64,000 nt of DNA from Bugula neritina (lineage: Eukaryota; Bryozoa; Gymnolaemata; Cheilostomatida; Bugulidae): assembly GCA_964035545.1 (NCBI GenBank), contig OZ037772.1, positions 2,191,001 to 2,255,000 on the forward strand, written 5' to 3'. Below the pieces are notes generated by a model, which saw nothing but the letters and a program-made list of their open reading frames with translations, searched no databases and had not been told where the DNA came from. Numbering within the stretch: position 1 is the first letter of the stretch; each line of letters starts with the position of its first letter. The translations under genes were made by a program, and so were the position numbers. This document shows positions 34,112 through 48,454 of this stretch, piece after piece.

Positions 34112-37100
34112 CATACAGGATATAATATGAAAATGCCTATGAAAGCTATAAAATAAAAATTATAAAGCCGAAGGATTGAAATTATTTATAAATAGATAAA
34201 ATGAAAGTAAAATAGTTGAAGGATTGAACTATTAAGCCACATTTTCTAAAAGGGGTTTTCTATAAGCTTGTCTGCATGTTGTTACAGCTTCACGGTGTTT
34301 TTAAAAAAGATTAAAAAGTATATTAGAGGAAGTAAGTTCCCCTTTATATTGTTTGTTGCTGTGACATTCAATCTGTTTGAGCTATCAGTGATGGAATTCA
34401 TATGAAGTCTTAATTGTTATAAAAATAACGTTGTGACTTGTTATACAGTTTGGCAATATTTACCAAAATATTGCTTGATTCATAATAGTTTTTACATTGC
34501 AATTTATGGCATCAGTTGAGACTTGCACTCTAACAAAATACCAAGAAAACCAAACTTATGGCTGTACTACAGTGAAAAGTGGTTGGTTATACTAGTTCTA
34601 TATAGTGGCTGCACTAACCATGGTCCTAGCAGTTGACCTACCATGGTATTGCCAGGTGTAGAACAAATCCTGTGGTGTATGCAAGCTATTCACATAGCTA
34701 GCTAAAATTATTACTGATGAGTTTACGAAATTGTTGGTTAACATAATGCAGTTTGTAATGTGGATGACAATGCACCATGCAATTATGTAATCTGTTTTGT
34801 AAATATTACTATAGTTGTGTTGTTTTCTTTTGTTTTCTAAATCCCCTTTATCTTTGTGGTTTGTATATAATATTGTCAGTCTTGGAAATGTATTTGCAGT
34901 TCACAACAGGGCACTAAATATTATATGGAAAGAAATGGTTAATGACACAGAAGTTGACAAGTTAACTATACAAGTAGTTTACGAATGCATTAACAGAATG
35001 CATTTACAGAACGTGTTACTGTGACAAAAAGGCCAGCAGCCAGCTAAACCTGTAATGCATAACTTGGTGACGTTATGATATGTTTGAAGTTGCTTTGAAG
35101 TACTTTATGCCATGGCAGAGACGCACTACTCTCCACTTGTGGTAGCAATTAGTTTACTATTCCAATCACCGGCCTCTTGAATTTCTATAAGGGCCAAACT
35201 GGTGTGCCAAACATCATGCTTGTTGTGTTGTATAAATAAGTACTGCAATGAATTACTACCAACTTTCTTACTGTCACTACACTTTATTATCTGAAATCTC
35301 GAAGTTAACTGACCCACTTGATAAACAAACAGTATGTCCCAACAGTTACATAGCACTTTTAAAACCACAACATAATTACTTTGACAGCATAATTGCATCG
35401 CTATAACATTCCACAATATAAGGCTACTAGCAGGTATAAGTCGTGGGATAATATTATAAGCATAGCTTTAGTAAACAGATACAAACATTACAATGCTATT
35501 CTTTCAAAACATAACCGCTGCTTTGCACGTATCAGTTTTAGCAGACAAAGAATGTATACTAAATACTACACTGTAGCAGCAAAGTTACAGGAAGTCTATT
35601 GAAGTAGAAAGTTTATTTTTAGATTACTATTGAGCTGTGCAACTGTACAGAGAACTAAGCACGCAAAGTTTAAATATTTGGCACCTGAGCCACAATCCAA
35701 AAATTAATAAAAGTATAGCACGTGTGCATAGTTAATACCAGTAATAGTTCTTATTAGTTGTTTGCCTTTGGCAGTATAGGTAAGCCTTGCAGTTGTTTTA
35801 AATAGAGTACTTTCATAATGGAGAAATAACTTGAAACATGTAGCAAAAAACTTGTTATTGAACAGGGCCTGTGTAACTACTCTGCTAACTATTTAATTGG
35901 TAGTTATTTAGGTCAAAATTGACCATGGTTGACATTGATTTCTTCATTACTGGCTTCTATGACTGATCATTATGGGACTTATTTGCTTGCAATAACTTAT
36001 CTATTGTGGTTTCTGTTTATGTAACTTTTAAATTCTTATTATGCAATGAGACATTCATTGTACAATGCAATGATAATGATGGGAGCTAAGTGTGTGTAAG
36101 CTGCTTGCTGCTTGCTAAAATAATTTGAAGTTTTTTAAATGAATCATTATGTGTACAAAAAGGCAAAACCTAATGTCGTTATTGTTGGAGAGAAGATGTG
36201 GTTAACTGTCTAAAAATACTAGCTAGCATTGGATAAAAGATAATAAATGTAGCTTTTTGGTCTTTGAGACCTATTATATTATACATTACAGATAATTTGT
36301 CATGCAATGTTCATAGATTTAGAAATGTATCAGGTTAGTATTATTTCCTCACCACTCAAGTGAAAAATCCATTAATACTCCTATAGCTAGAATTTTGTGC
36401 TGTGTAACTAATTACTAAGGTGTAAGTTTGAGAAACCAATGCTAGAATATAGTCCTTGTGGTTATGGGAGAGAGAGATGAGGTATTTGTTTGTCAACCAA
36501 TATAATATATATATATTGCAGGCTTGCTTATTACAGAGCGCAATACAATAAAAATTATAAAAATAAAGAATGATAGTATGACAACATAACCATATATGAG
36601 TATTATATCAATCAGAGTGCAACTGTCACTGCAAATCATCTCTATTACATAGCAAAATGTTCTTTTCTTATGCAAGTGTTCTTGTAAAAGTGCAACTGCA
36701 CTTAAACTCAAATGGCCACTTTCTTCTAGATCTGTAAAACAAAAATATGTTTTAACAGTCAAAGTAAATAAGTTGAAGTGAGGGCTTCATTAAAGTGACA
36801 CATAACAATGGAGTACCCGAACCAGAGGTAGAGAAAAGCATAAGGTAAGTGGAGAGATTTTGCTTGGTTGTTGCAATGCAAGAAGGCTCCAACAAAATTG
36901 AAAATGCTGATATGAAAATGTGCATCTGACTGGCAATATTTTATGGCAGTAAATTATGGCCGCCGACAGCACCTAGTTCCTAGTACCTAGAGGATCAATG
37001 AAGATGAGTTGCGATAAATCTATGGACAAAAGGAATGAGGAGATCTGAGACAGGGCAGCAGTAAAAGCATTAACCATGTGGGGAAAAGAAGGCTGAAATA

Positions 37101-39290
37101 GTGTGGGCACCTATGTAGCAGAGAACAATAAAACAAGAAGGGATCAGCTACATCAGTGTGAAACTGGAGAGAAAGGGAGCAAGACCAAAACATTTAAGCA
37201 TGGGGGTTAAAAATTAAAAGAAATCATCGATTGAGTTGGAAATGAACAAACCCTGTCACCTAAACGAATGCAGTGAAGAATAGGGGGATGGTACAATTAA
37301 GTAAAACAAGAAGTATGAGAGTGACACCACTTGTGAAGCTGAAGTTATATTTAATTTAATTAATTTGTAAAATATATCAATACAAACTTTAATGACAGTC
37401 TCATAGGCTGGCAGTGAGATGAGATGATATGTACTTAGCAGCAATGAGTAAAATCTGACTGAAAACCAAAGCAGACAGTGAGGTAAACATTTGATTTATA
37501 GCAGAATACATTCAAAATTGAAACTACCTCAAAATAAACTCTAGTCCTCGTCAGATGAGTCAAAATAGATTGGCTGTAAGTAGTCATCATCCATAATTTC
37601 ATCTGATTATACTGCAAAACAAAATGAAGAATTTTGTTAATCACATGTACGAGTTTGAAATAAATTATGGTTAAAAAAATTAACATAACAAATTGTCCAG
37701 CATTTAGTGCATTTTAAAGCCTTTAATCATAAACCACAATGGCATGCAGTGTAAATGTTGCAGCTGTGGCCTGGTGAATACGGATATTTTCCAACTGTAG
37801 CCCTTTTTTCTATAAAAAAAAAAAAACAATTTCGAACCTAAAAGGCTCAAAGTCAAAAATAGTTAATTTTAGAAGTTTGATTCTATAGTTTAAATCAACA
37901 TTTCCATAGGGGTAGTTGGAGTCTAAACATTCACTAGATTAACATAGTAAAAAATTGGAAACATACATTATTTTCAACGTTATACGTTACCTAAAACTAA
38001 AATATATTCAATACTAAAACATCTATTAAAGCGTAGTAACTGACATGTCAAAATGTGTGCCTTAGCGAACATCACACTCAAAAAGTAATCGTGAGAGGAA
38101 ACAAGCTTTGCTTCCATTTTAGACGTCAGGGGAAGTACTGTCACACTATGTTGGTGGCAATAGATTATGCACCAAGAAATTATTTTTTAAAACTTCTCAG
38201 AAATATAATTAAACGTTGAAGATTCTGCAGGCAAAAAATTTCGAATACCGAATATGTTTTTAGAAGCAGAGGACAAATTACATTTGCAACTAATTTAAAG
38301 TAAAAATAGTCGCTAAACAAACTTTAAATGCACTCTATGAATAAAAGTCAGCAATGCCTTAATTTACTCACTTGCATTATATAGGGATAAGCACATATCT
38401 CCCCCTCTCCATACCCAAGGCCTTACATATAAATGCCTGAAGTTGTCTTTGCAGCTTTCCATTCAATTCCTCCATAGTGGCCACCAACTAAAATCTTCTG
38501 AAAAATTAAATAATAATATCATATATACTTACAATTCTTATCTGTTCCCTTACATTCAAAAAAGCAAAAATGAGACACTGTGCTTTCAACGGTCACTTAA
38601 CAAATAAATAGTCTAGCTAGACTGAGCATTTAACAGCAGAACAAGCTACACACGCACGCACCGAACTGTTTGAACATCCAACTCACAAACAGATGAGAGC
38701 TAAGATATTAGAAATAATTATTGCATTAGTGTATAAATTGTGTCAGAGAATTTTTAAATATTAGGAATAGACACAAATTGATGTAAAATCAAGCAAGCAA
38801 ACTAAACGTAGTATTTTAATAAATATGTACAATGCACTTACTTCTTTCACGCAGTTTCAATCTTTATTTTTCAAGTTTCAACTGCAGCAACATTTCTGAT
38901 GTTATTTTCTGCCATACTCTTTTCAGTCAATGTCTCAAGTTTGTGGTATGGATATAAATGCTGTTAAACAAAAGCCATGATTTTCAATAAATCGGCACCA
39001 CATTTAAAATCAACACGACCCTAGAATCTAGATGCTACATCAGTACAACAGACAATAAAAATGGTAAATCTTGGGAGCGTTAAAAACTGATATTGGATGG
39101 TAAATGTGAACGAAAAATCAAGAGAAGAATTGAAATTCCGAAAAATGTTTTCCAGAATATTTCTCAGGTATATTGACATTAAGAAAACGAAAATACAAAC
39201 ACAAAAGATAATATTACTTCCATGCTTTGTGTGCAGTCAACACTACTATATAAATGTAAAAGATAGTCACCACTTAAATCAACAATTAAA
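34110..39290. other. Gene-poor stretch, no supported gene
   Basis: I found no exon with splice signals and protein-like text. 36800-37260 is purine-rich on the plus strand and slightly less AT-rich; it may be an old element but has no readable frame. Confidence 0.4.
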
Positions 39291-39640
39291 AGATTAGAAG
39301 TTTTTGGAATGTGGCCATATAAAAGAATGGTGAGAGCATCTTGGACAGAATATAAAACTGATGAAGGGATATTAAACATGGCAAATACAAAAAGATTATT
39401 AATGAAATATATTTTAAAACAAAATTGCCGATATTTTCAATATATTCAAAGAACTACACTAGAAGCAGAGATTGAATGAAAGAGATGAAGAGGCCAGCCT
39501 AAAGGTATATGGATGGACAATTTCAAAGACTGGACTAAGATTAGCAACAGATACTGTTTACGAATGGCATGAGAAATATCCAAATAGAGATTCATGACAG
39601 TCAATCTGCGACTAGTGGATGACATATGATGAACCAACTC
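39291..39640 (+). pseudogene. LINE relic, C-terminal part of RT ORF
   Basis: One frame reads RLEVFGMWPYKRMVRASWTE, then RLLMKYILKQNCRYFQYIQR, then RGQPKGIWMDNFKDW. This order (R.LE.F..W.YRR.L...W; R.L...I..R...Y.GH..R; RGRP..TWMDN...W) is the tail of many LINE reverse transcriptases. It contains two in-frame TGA codons close together (near 39477) where Arg would be expected. Upstream text at 39096-39170 (WMVNVNEKSREELKFRKMF) may be the preceding part. Confidence 0.75.
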
Positions 39641-42600
39641 AGTTAGACTCAGAAAAAGTTGAAAACGGGTAGAAATAACGTAATACTAAAAGTCCCACTG
39701 CGGCCTCTTGCAATTTAACAAATGCAAAAAATTCTTCCCCATATAACAAGCAGATATCATTAATTATTAATCAGTAAGACATCTGCTAAGCATAGACTTC
39801 CAAGGTTTCATAGTTGATTGTAAGAACAAGGTTGGTAAAGGTTTTTGAGTATTACAATAAAGATAAAAATCAACCCTTAGTGTTTTAGGGTAAATGAGCA
39901 AAAATTCTGCTTAGGAAACAGCAGCTGGTCTTGAGTCTTAGGAAAGTGGAGCAAAACTTATGATGTTGACGGCTATCATTATTTATGCTATATCAGATGT
40001 ATATCATACTAATAAAACTATAACCGTAAATGTAAAAAATATATTTCATATGGGAGAGTACTCACTCAAAATGGCTTATTCATTTGAAATTGCAAATAAC
40101 ACTCATAAGTAACAAAACATATACCAATATAAGAACAGTCACTATAAGACAATGAGTATCATATAGGCTACCACAAAAACTAAAAGCATCTACACTTGTG
40201 ATACATTTAGTACTAAAGCACTTGCATACCTACAGTAGCAGTCTGTTGTCAATAATGATTCTCACAGTTCCCAATCCAAAGTACACTTTGCAGTTATTAT
40301 AATTGACATAATAATCAGTAATGATAATTGCAATATTATTATTAATGTAAATCATGATAATATTGAAAATAACTACAACCATGAGTACCTTAATTATGAT
40401 TAAAAAAAAATTAGAATTATTATAAATGTGAGTCTTTGAGGTATCGCTAGTAAATGCTATAGGTATATTTTTTACTTATGTTTATTGTATTAGAAAAATA
40501 GTACTACCAGTATCAGTATTACTATCACATTGAAGTATGAGTATGACCAAAATGAATTACTTATTTACTATACTAAAAATGCGTAATCATACTGTACAAC
40601 TTTAAATTTTAGCTGCATACATAGAAACCTAAGTGATAACAATAATGCTATAAGTGTTATTACTATAGTTACTGACTCACTCAGTAGCTGAGTACGGAGT
40701 AGTACAAATTTAAAAATAGTAACATTTGGTAATACAAATGATACAGTAATACTAATAGTATTAGTAATAGTAAAACTGAAAGTATTAAAAAACTATCTAA
40801 TTCTATGTGTTTATAAGAAAACTTACAACATAAAATATGAATATTTAATATAAATAAATGGGTGCAGGTCATTCCGCACACACATGATAGGTCGGTGTCA
40901 TCCCACATGAACGCTTTCCAGTTAGTCGCGATTTATTTTTATTGGTACAATATATATTTTATGTGCCATTTGTTTGAATATTATTTAAATATATGTATGT
41001 ACTTAAATAAAGCAGGCATTGAGCACATAAATAAATCTCGTTGATTTGCATTAACATATTTATTTTACACATTTTTTGCTTCTTGTTTGAACAGATATTT
41101 TATTGATGAATATTCATTAATTAAAGATAATGTTTATTAATAATATATTACTGCTTTTTGTCCCACACAAATCTATGAAAATTAGAGTATTATTCCAGAT
41201 AATTCATGTTAGCTAATATAGCTATTAGCATTTTAGCTATTTAGCAATCAATACAACAGTTATATAGGTATACATATATTTATATATATAAGTATATTAC
41301 TAGATAATTATATAGCACTAAAATAAAAAATAGCTTCTAACTGGGAATCATTCAAGTGGGAAATTTAGCCTATCATCTAACTGCGATGCAACCGATAGGT
41401 CGTTTTGCACACATCAATATAAATTAACCAAAATACATATTTTTAAATTTTTTTATTATTAATTGATGTAGGAGACTACGAGCCATACAGTACTTGTCAC
41501 AAGTAACTTGAACATTTCATAATAGATGATAGATTAATATACACCACTGATCAAAATTAAACCAAAAAATAGTACTAGTAGTGTGTTCAATTAAAACAAA
41601 GATTACCTTATTTATCATAATCGTTACAGATAAATTAATGTAAAATATTGATCAATAAGTAACATGGGAAGTGTTATAGATACATGCTTAGATGCAATAA
41701 ATAAGGAAACTAGTATCATTCAATTGGTTATCCAACGAATTAATCCATTTTCTATAAATTGCGTACGAAATAGACGGCAGTTTGTGTAAAAAGCAGCATA
41801 TATTGATAATGGTAATAATGATTGGTAACCACGTGCGTTATAATTATATTGATAAATTGACATCCGAAAATATAATAATATTATTATATTGATTATATTA
41901 TTAGAATTATAACCAAGAATATTAAGTAGTACTATCAGGCATCAGCATCATTATGATTATCAATATAACTTATAGTTATAATCATAGGGCAAGAACGACA
42001 GCCACCTTAACCACAACAACCTGACCACAAATCTAATAGTTAGCACAAGGCAGATGGGTAATGCCTACTGATGTATGTCACCCAAACATAAATAGGAAGT
42101 TGATGAGGTCAATAGTTATTTATAGTGGGCAACACACAACTAGTTACAGTGATAATCTAAATCATAATGAATTTATGATGATGAATTGAAATAAAAAATA
42201 CAATATCATTATCAATTTCTGTGAATTTGAATATCACCATCACCGTGAACTTGTTTATCATTATCACCATGACTATGAGTATGACTATGAGTATCAGTAT
42301 CAGTATGACTACAAAACTAATTGGTTATTTGTTAATTAGTCTATTAATATAAATATCACTATCAGTATCACTGTGAGTGTGACTGTGAGTATCAGTACGA
42401 TTCAGATTGTGATAGTTATAGTGACACTGACTGTGACAAGCATACAACTGTTTACGTTTCACTTCTGGTATGTAATCTTTCATACTCATACTCATACTGA
42501 TACTCATACTGATACTCGAAGTCAGTTAATATTCAAATTGACATAGTAATAGTTTAACTTTAGGTTTAAGCGATATTCATATTGAGTTATTTATACTCAT

Positions 42601-45600
42601 ATTGAATTTGATATTTATATTTTATATAATACAGATATTGATAATGATATGGCATGTGCTAAGCCTAATGCTGAGTAATGCATATTCTCATTCTGATATT
42701 GAATTTGATTATCATTATGATATGCATATTCATATTGATATTCATATTGGATTTGATGTATTGCAAAAACAATTGTCATGGCTTTCAGCCATCAATACGT
42801 CGCTTTTAAACTAATAATTATAAAGATTAAATTAAATAAGAATTTCATTAAGATTTCAAGTAAAAAACTTAAATTAAACTAAACTAAATCAAATTAGTTG
42901 GAGTGATGGAGTGAGCGTCCAGATTTTAAGCACTAGGGAATTGCTATAAGCAGCACGAAATAGGTGTCGTTAAATGCTGAGCTGTGCAAATTCCAGACGC
43001 CAACTACAAACTTTCGACTACTGCACTCAGTGATTATGTATTTTGTGCTGCGTCAAGCGTTGTTCAAATAACAAAAGTGACTTGCTTCGCTGTCCCATAT
43101 TTTGGCCAATAAAGCTCTTCAGTGCAAAGTCAAGGGTCATCATAGGGTCGCAAAGTAGATCGTAGTAAATCGTACTCACCGACAACTGATTATAAGAAAT
43201 CTCAAACTCTACCAAATTTAATAGTTGTATATAAATTTCTAATCAACTCCAGGCTTATTCCCTGCAAATCGTCAAACGAAATTAAATTGAAATTGGAACT
43301 GGTTTGAAATTACCAGATCTTGTGCTGTAGTAGTACTAGTGTAATGATTTAAATTATCAAATATGGAAAGATTTAGATTATTCGTTATCGTTATCACTCA
43401 TATCAGTATCACTCAATCTCATCACATCACTCATCACCATCACTATGACAATGATAATCATATTGATTCATGATTATGATAATCATAATTATTAGTTATT
43501 TTTTTAACTTTATAATCGTATGGATAATGATAATTATAATGAGTTTATACTTACAGTTTGCACTCATACTGATACTGATAGTGATACTCATGGTCATACT
43601 CATACTGATACATTAACTCATAGTATCAGACATCAGTGATACATATACTTATAGTTATAGTATACTCATAGACTTACAGTTAGAGTGATAGTGATACTCA
43701 TACTGAATCTGGTACTCATAATCATACTGATAGCAGGGTTAGGGTCAATTATATATGAATGTAATTAATTACAATTACAAGATAATTTGTCAATTACAAT
43801 TATAATTACCGTTGAAATAAATGTGAATAATTATAATTACTGCTGCTGCCTACTATGCTCAGTTATAACTTACAGTTATGTGTCACCTAATATAAACATG
43901 TGTAAAACTCATGCAGGCACTTTGTTTTTAGACTATTATTAGTGCTATAATATCTTTTACTATGTTTAATAACTTTAGAAATAAGTCAAAGAAAGAAACT
44001 AACTGAAAAAGTAAGTAGGCGTCATAGGGTCTCAACAACCACCATGTTTTAATATTGTGAATAAAATGTAACTGCAGGTGAATAACAATTCCAATTGTAA
44101 TTTGATGTACTCACATTATTTTAATTCTAATTTTAATTGTTATAACATATGGAGTTAAATTTAAATAATTTTGCCTCGATTTAATAAACAGCCATAGGAA
44201 TATTCTAGCTCAGTTTATATTACCTAATAGTAAAGTAACTTATTGCAGTTCATATACTTATTCATTTTTCCCTAATCAATTTTTGACTTGGACAATGTTT
44301 AAAAGTAGGACTATGTCTGATTTCAGTCACCTAATTGGATTGATGCTCATAGCATTTACAATGCTAATATGCATATAGTTACATATATTAATTTGTGAAA
44401 AGTGGTTGGTTGGGTGAAATTAAATAAACTACTAGTGATTTCATTTAGCTGTGCATTTACTATTCGAATAATTTAGTTTTGTTTGCTTAACATTGTGTCG
44501 CCCCTTTCTTGATTTGTACCTGTTGTGCTGCTTTTGAACCATCTTGCTGCAGCATATTATGTTGATTATGTGTAGTATCCACATCTAATTTTAATGAGTA
44601 ATTTACAAGGTATCTCACGATATTTATTTGTCAGCTTTATGAATCTCTCTTAATGGTATTATACAGAACTGACAATTGATTCAGGCTGTTATAGTGGGTT
44701 TGCTAGTTGCTGTAGTTAGAATTGTTGAGAGAAACTCCATTCTAACATTGCCTAAAAGTCTCCTACTGCCTTAGGTTTTTATTTCATGTGAAAACCAGTA
44801 GTTTACTAGTGCAAGTGTGTGTATGTGCATGCATATAATTATGTAAATGAAGCACCATTATCAGCATGCATTTTTATTGTTATTTGGTACTTTCATATTA
44901 AAATAGTTGTGGAAAATATAACAGTATTAAAATGTATTGCTGTCATGCTTTATCTAAGCTATTGTTGTGGGCCATATTTTGTATATATCGGTTGTTTCAA
45001 CCCAAAATAAATGGCTGTCTTGAAATTATTGGCAATTATAAAGAGATCTTTTGCAATGTACAGTTCGTTTAGTTTATAGTAAAATTAAAATACATAGTTT
45101 TAGGGTATCACGATTTTAATTAAATTCCAATTAAAATAGTTTGACTTGTGTGCACTATTTAAAAGACAGATAACTCCCACTTGACATGCAAGAATGCTTG
45201 ATTTTAAAACTTTCTGTTTTAATTAAGAATTGGCCAACAAAAGTGTTAGTGGTCGTAATTATACACTGAAAGTAGAAAGCTTGGGTCATGAATTACAAAT
45301 TGAATATTCAATAAGCATAAATATCACATGCCCTTTTCGTTGTACTATTAACTATTTCAAGGTGAATGATTGTTGCTGCAACTGCTTCATCATGCTGATA
45401 GATGTATTTAAAAATTTCCCCTAAAGGTTTTATTAGAGTAGTAATTTTTCTGGTTGGGCAACCACTTTTATATACTGGTTTTATTTAAAGGATAGGTTTT
45501 GCATTTGTCTTTTCAGGTAGACTTTGAGAGAACAACTCCATGTTGCCTGTTAACTGTTTTCTACCAAGAGAAAAAACATCTGTTAAATTCTAGAAGTTTG

Positions 45601-46260
45601 ATGTGGAAAGAATATTATATGCTGTGGAAAAAGACCTTTTAATAGCAATAAACTTATGCTGTGATTTGTTTTCAGTGGTAGTTTATATACACTCTTGTAG
45701 ATAATCAGTGTACTATAGTGAGACAACTCCAAAATCTTATGCATTGGACAGTCTAGTAGAATAGAGTCATATTTTTAAACAATTGATGTATTGTCATTGT
45801 GTCTGTTGCAGTAGCTTTTTTACGAAATAAAGTGCAATCCTAGATAGATATTGGCTCTAGATCTATATAAAATAGTAGCCAGTTGAATGCAGGCTGTAAA
45901 ACACATAGCAGCATTTAATATTTAATATGTTGTGTACCTTTGCGGAGGTATTTAATATATTAAGGCTTGCTCAGCAAAGTTAATTGTAAAACAAATTAAC
46001 AATTAGCTGTTAATGCATTATCCTCAGTGTTCTGTGTTTTGGAAAGTATTAATGGCAAGATATAGGCTAGACAAGCAATTTAATAAATAAGGTGTGTCTA
46101 TGGGAGTTGTCTTCTCAGAGATGCTGTTTCCATGCTTACTACAGTAGCCATAACAACATGCATGCATAGACTGCACACGTTAAATTTGAGAAATTTGATT
46201 TGTTGAAAGCAGTGACTTGAGCGGGTCAACATTTATGAAAAATTCTCTTGGACAGCTTTT
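39641..46260. other. Gene-poor stretch with ATACTCATACTGAT simple sequence
   Basis: 40480-40760, 42230-42520 and 43380-43740 hold degenerate hexamer words (TACTCATACTGATAC, ATCAGTATCACT). No gene supported. The pair of A/C-rich octamers at 45532 and 45723 is treated as a finding. Confidence 0.5.
41990..42150 (-). repeat. Third, partial copy of the SWIM-YqaJ upstream repeat
   Basis: Read on the minus strand from 42150 it matches 13306-13480 closely: GTGTGTTGCCCACTATAAAT, then TTCCTATTTATGTTT and CATCTGCCTTGTGCTAACTA. It ends about 41990. Confidence 0.75.
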
Positions 46261-46264
46261 GTCC

Positions 46265-46525
46265 TATTGCTTCAACTCTCAGGGCCCAATCAGCTGAAGA
46301 CAGCTTGGCCTGATCAGGACAGGGTGGGTTAGCACGTCCAGTGGTCTGTTTGAGTCCTATCTCCTAAAAATTCTTCAGCCAAATGAGCTGAAAAGACCGA
46401 CTGATGCACTGGGGACACTAGAGTAATTATGACTGGATGGTCTTCCTAACATCACCAATAGCCTTTACTGGGGTTCGAACCTGTGACTTTGTGTTTACTA
46501 AACCAGCGCTCTAACCTCTAGCCCA
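46265..46525 (-). mobile_element. tRNA-derived SINE
   Basis: The minus strand starts near 46525 with a GCTGTGGGCTAGAGGTTAGA A-box-like region and reaches AGGTTCGAACCCC, a full pol III B box, about 50 bases later. A body follows with GAAGACCATCCAGTCATAAT-type text shared with the copies at 46565 and 55620. Confidence 0.75.
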
Positions 46526-46564
46526 CAGCTACTCCATCTTTTTGTTTGTTTGTTTTTATTTATG

Positions 46565-46692
46565 TTGACCTTGTGAAGCAGGAGCAATTGTTACTGGATG
46601 CTCTTTCTCACATCACTGTCTGTGTTTGAACTCCAACCACTGACCTTATGTTTACTAGGCCAGCATTTTACTCAGTACACCACAGCTGTCCT
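46565..46692 (-). mobile_element. tRNA-derived SINE, second copy
   Basis: It has the same order as 46265-46525: a CAGCTGTGGTGTACTGAGTA head, a degenerate B box, and an AGCATCCAGTAACAATTGCT tail. More diverged. Confidence 0.65.
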
Positions 46693-46855
46693 TTTTATAG
46701 ATCTATCTTCATTATGGACAAAATTATGACTGGGGGCTCTTCAAACATCACCAATAGTGTTTGGTTTTAAAACACTCACACTACTACGCATGGTCCTTTT
46801 TGTAGATCTACCTCTATCACAGACACTGTTTATTGTTTCACTGTCGATTTATTAA

Positions 46856-47086
<231 letters not shown>

Positions 47087-48454
47087 TAAATCTACATTTG
47101 TTTAAAAACATTTTTGAAATTTTCTACAGGTTGCAATATTTTTATAAATATAATTTTTCAATTTCTACCAGTTGGAATAATTTTTCTTACAACATTTTTG
47201 CAATTTTTCAATTTCTGTTTTTATTGATTGATAGTAGTGGTTAACTATAGCATGAATAGCCTTACAACATAATTCAGTTTAGTTTCTCTGAAAAACTGCA
47301 GATGTTGATCTGTACAACAAAAATATAGTTATATATAATAGTGTGCCTTTCAAGTAGGTGCTATAAGAACTCAGTCTTTCTTATCAATAATTAGTTTAAC
47401 TTTTAACTTTCAATTTATGTCTTTTTGTCAACATTTATATTATTATGCAATATGCAAACCTATTTTTTACTCAATTGATGCATTTTCAGATCAGTCTTAG
47501 AAGCGAGTCAGTCATGGCGGGGGAGACAATGCCCAATCCGGATGTGTGACAGGTGCTTGTTTTTATACCGCTGTCAAAAGATCAGCACGGATAGCTACAA
47601 GGATTTTGTTTTAGTCACAAAATCTAATTTAATAACAACATGTATATAATTTATTATCTGTATTTTATTATGTTTATTTAATGTATATCTAACTAGTCAA
47701 TCACTGTATTTCTTTGTAATTTTTCGGACTTTACTTTAACAGACATAATTTCCTAACCGTGCTGCAGTAATAAAAGTCCTGTCACACAGTCAAGTTATCA
47801 ATATCGTTCTGTTGCTGTGCATGAAACTGGCCTACCTGGAGCCCCCTCTAGTAACCAATGTATGGCGTAAGTGCAGATTCATACTATAAGCCAGAAAATT
47901 AATTCAACTAAAAATATTTTTTATCAATATGATTAGCGTACAGGGTAACATGAGGTTTTGTCAAGGCAGTGACAGTAGGCATGTTTACTGTGATGCTTTG
48001 TCTGCACAACGATCTTACACATCTGCAGTCTAGTCTGAGCACAACCACTGTTGTAATTCAAAGTAATAAAACACATCTAAGTGCTATGTATATTAGTTGT
48101 GTATATGAACCTGGTGGTGTTTAAGTATTAGAATAACCTGTAAGATATTGTGGAACGCACTTGCTCATGCGAAATTCTTCTTTAGTTACATGTGTGATGC
48201 AATTGTGTATGAAACTCATCAATTAACATTTCTAATTTACTTACTAAATTGCTACAGCGTAGTATTTTTGATTTTATAGCAATTGTGAAATGCATTAGGA
48301 GGGAAACTCTACTTGATTCTATCCAATGACATGGGTGATAAAATTGTTTATGAAACTGATAGATTAGTGTTTGTAGTTTATTTACTATGCTAGTTTAGTG
48401 TAATATTTTTAATCTTGAATGATTTCCTGTTATCATGTCTGTAGGTAGACTGAG

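Noticed and set aside
33908-34114. ORF with a YIYIYI run
   Set aside because: Translation of the (AT)n microsatellite.
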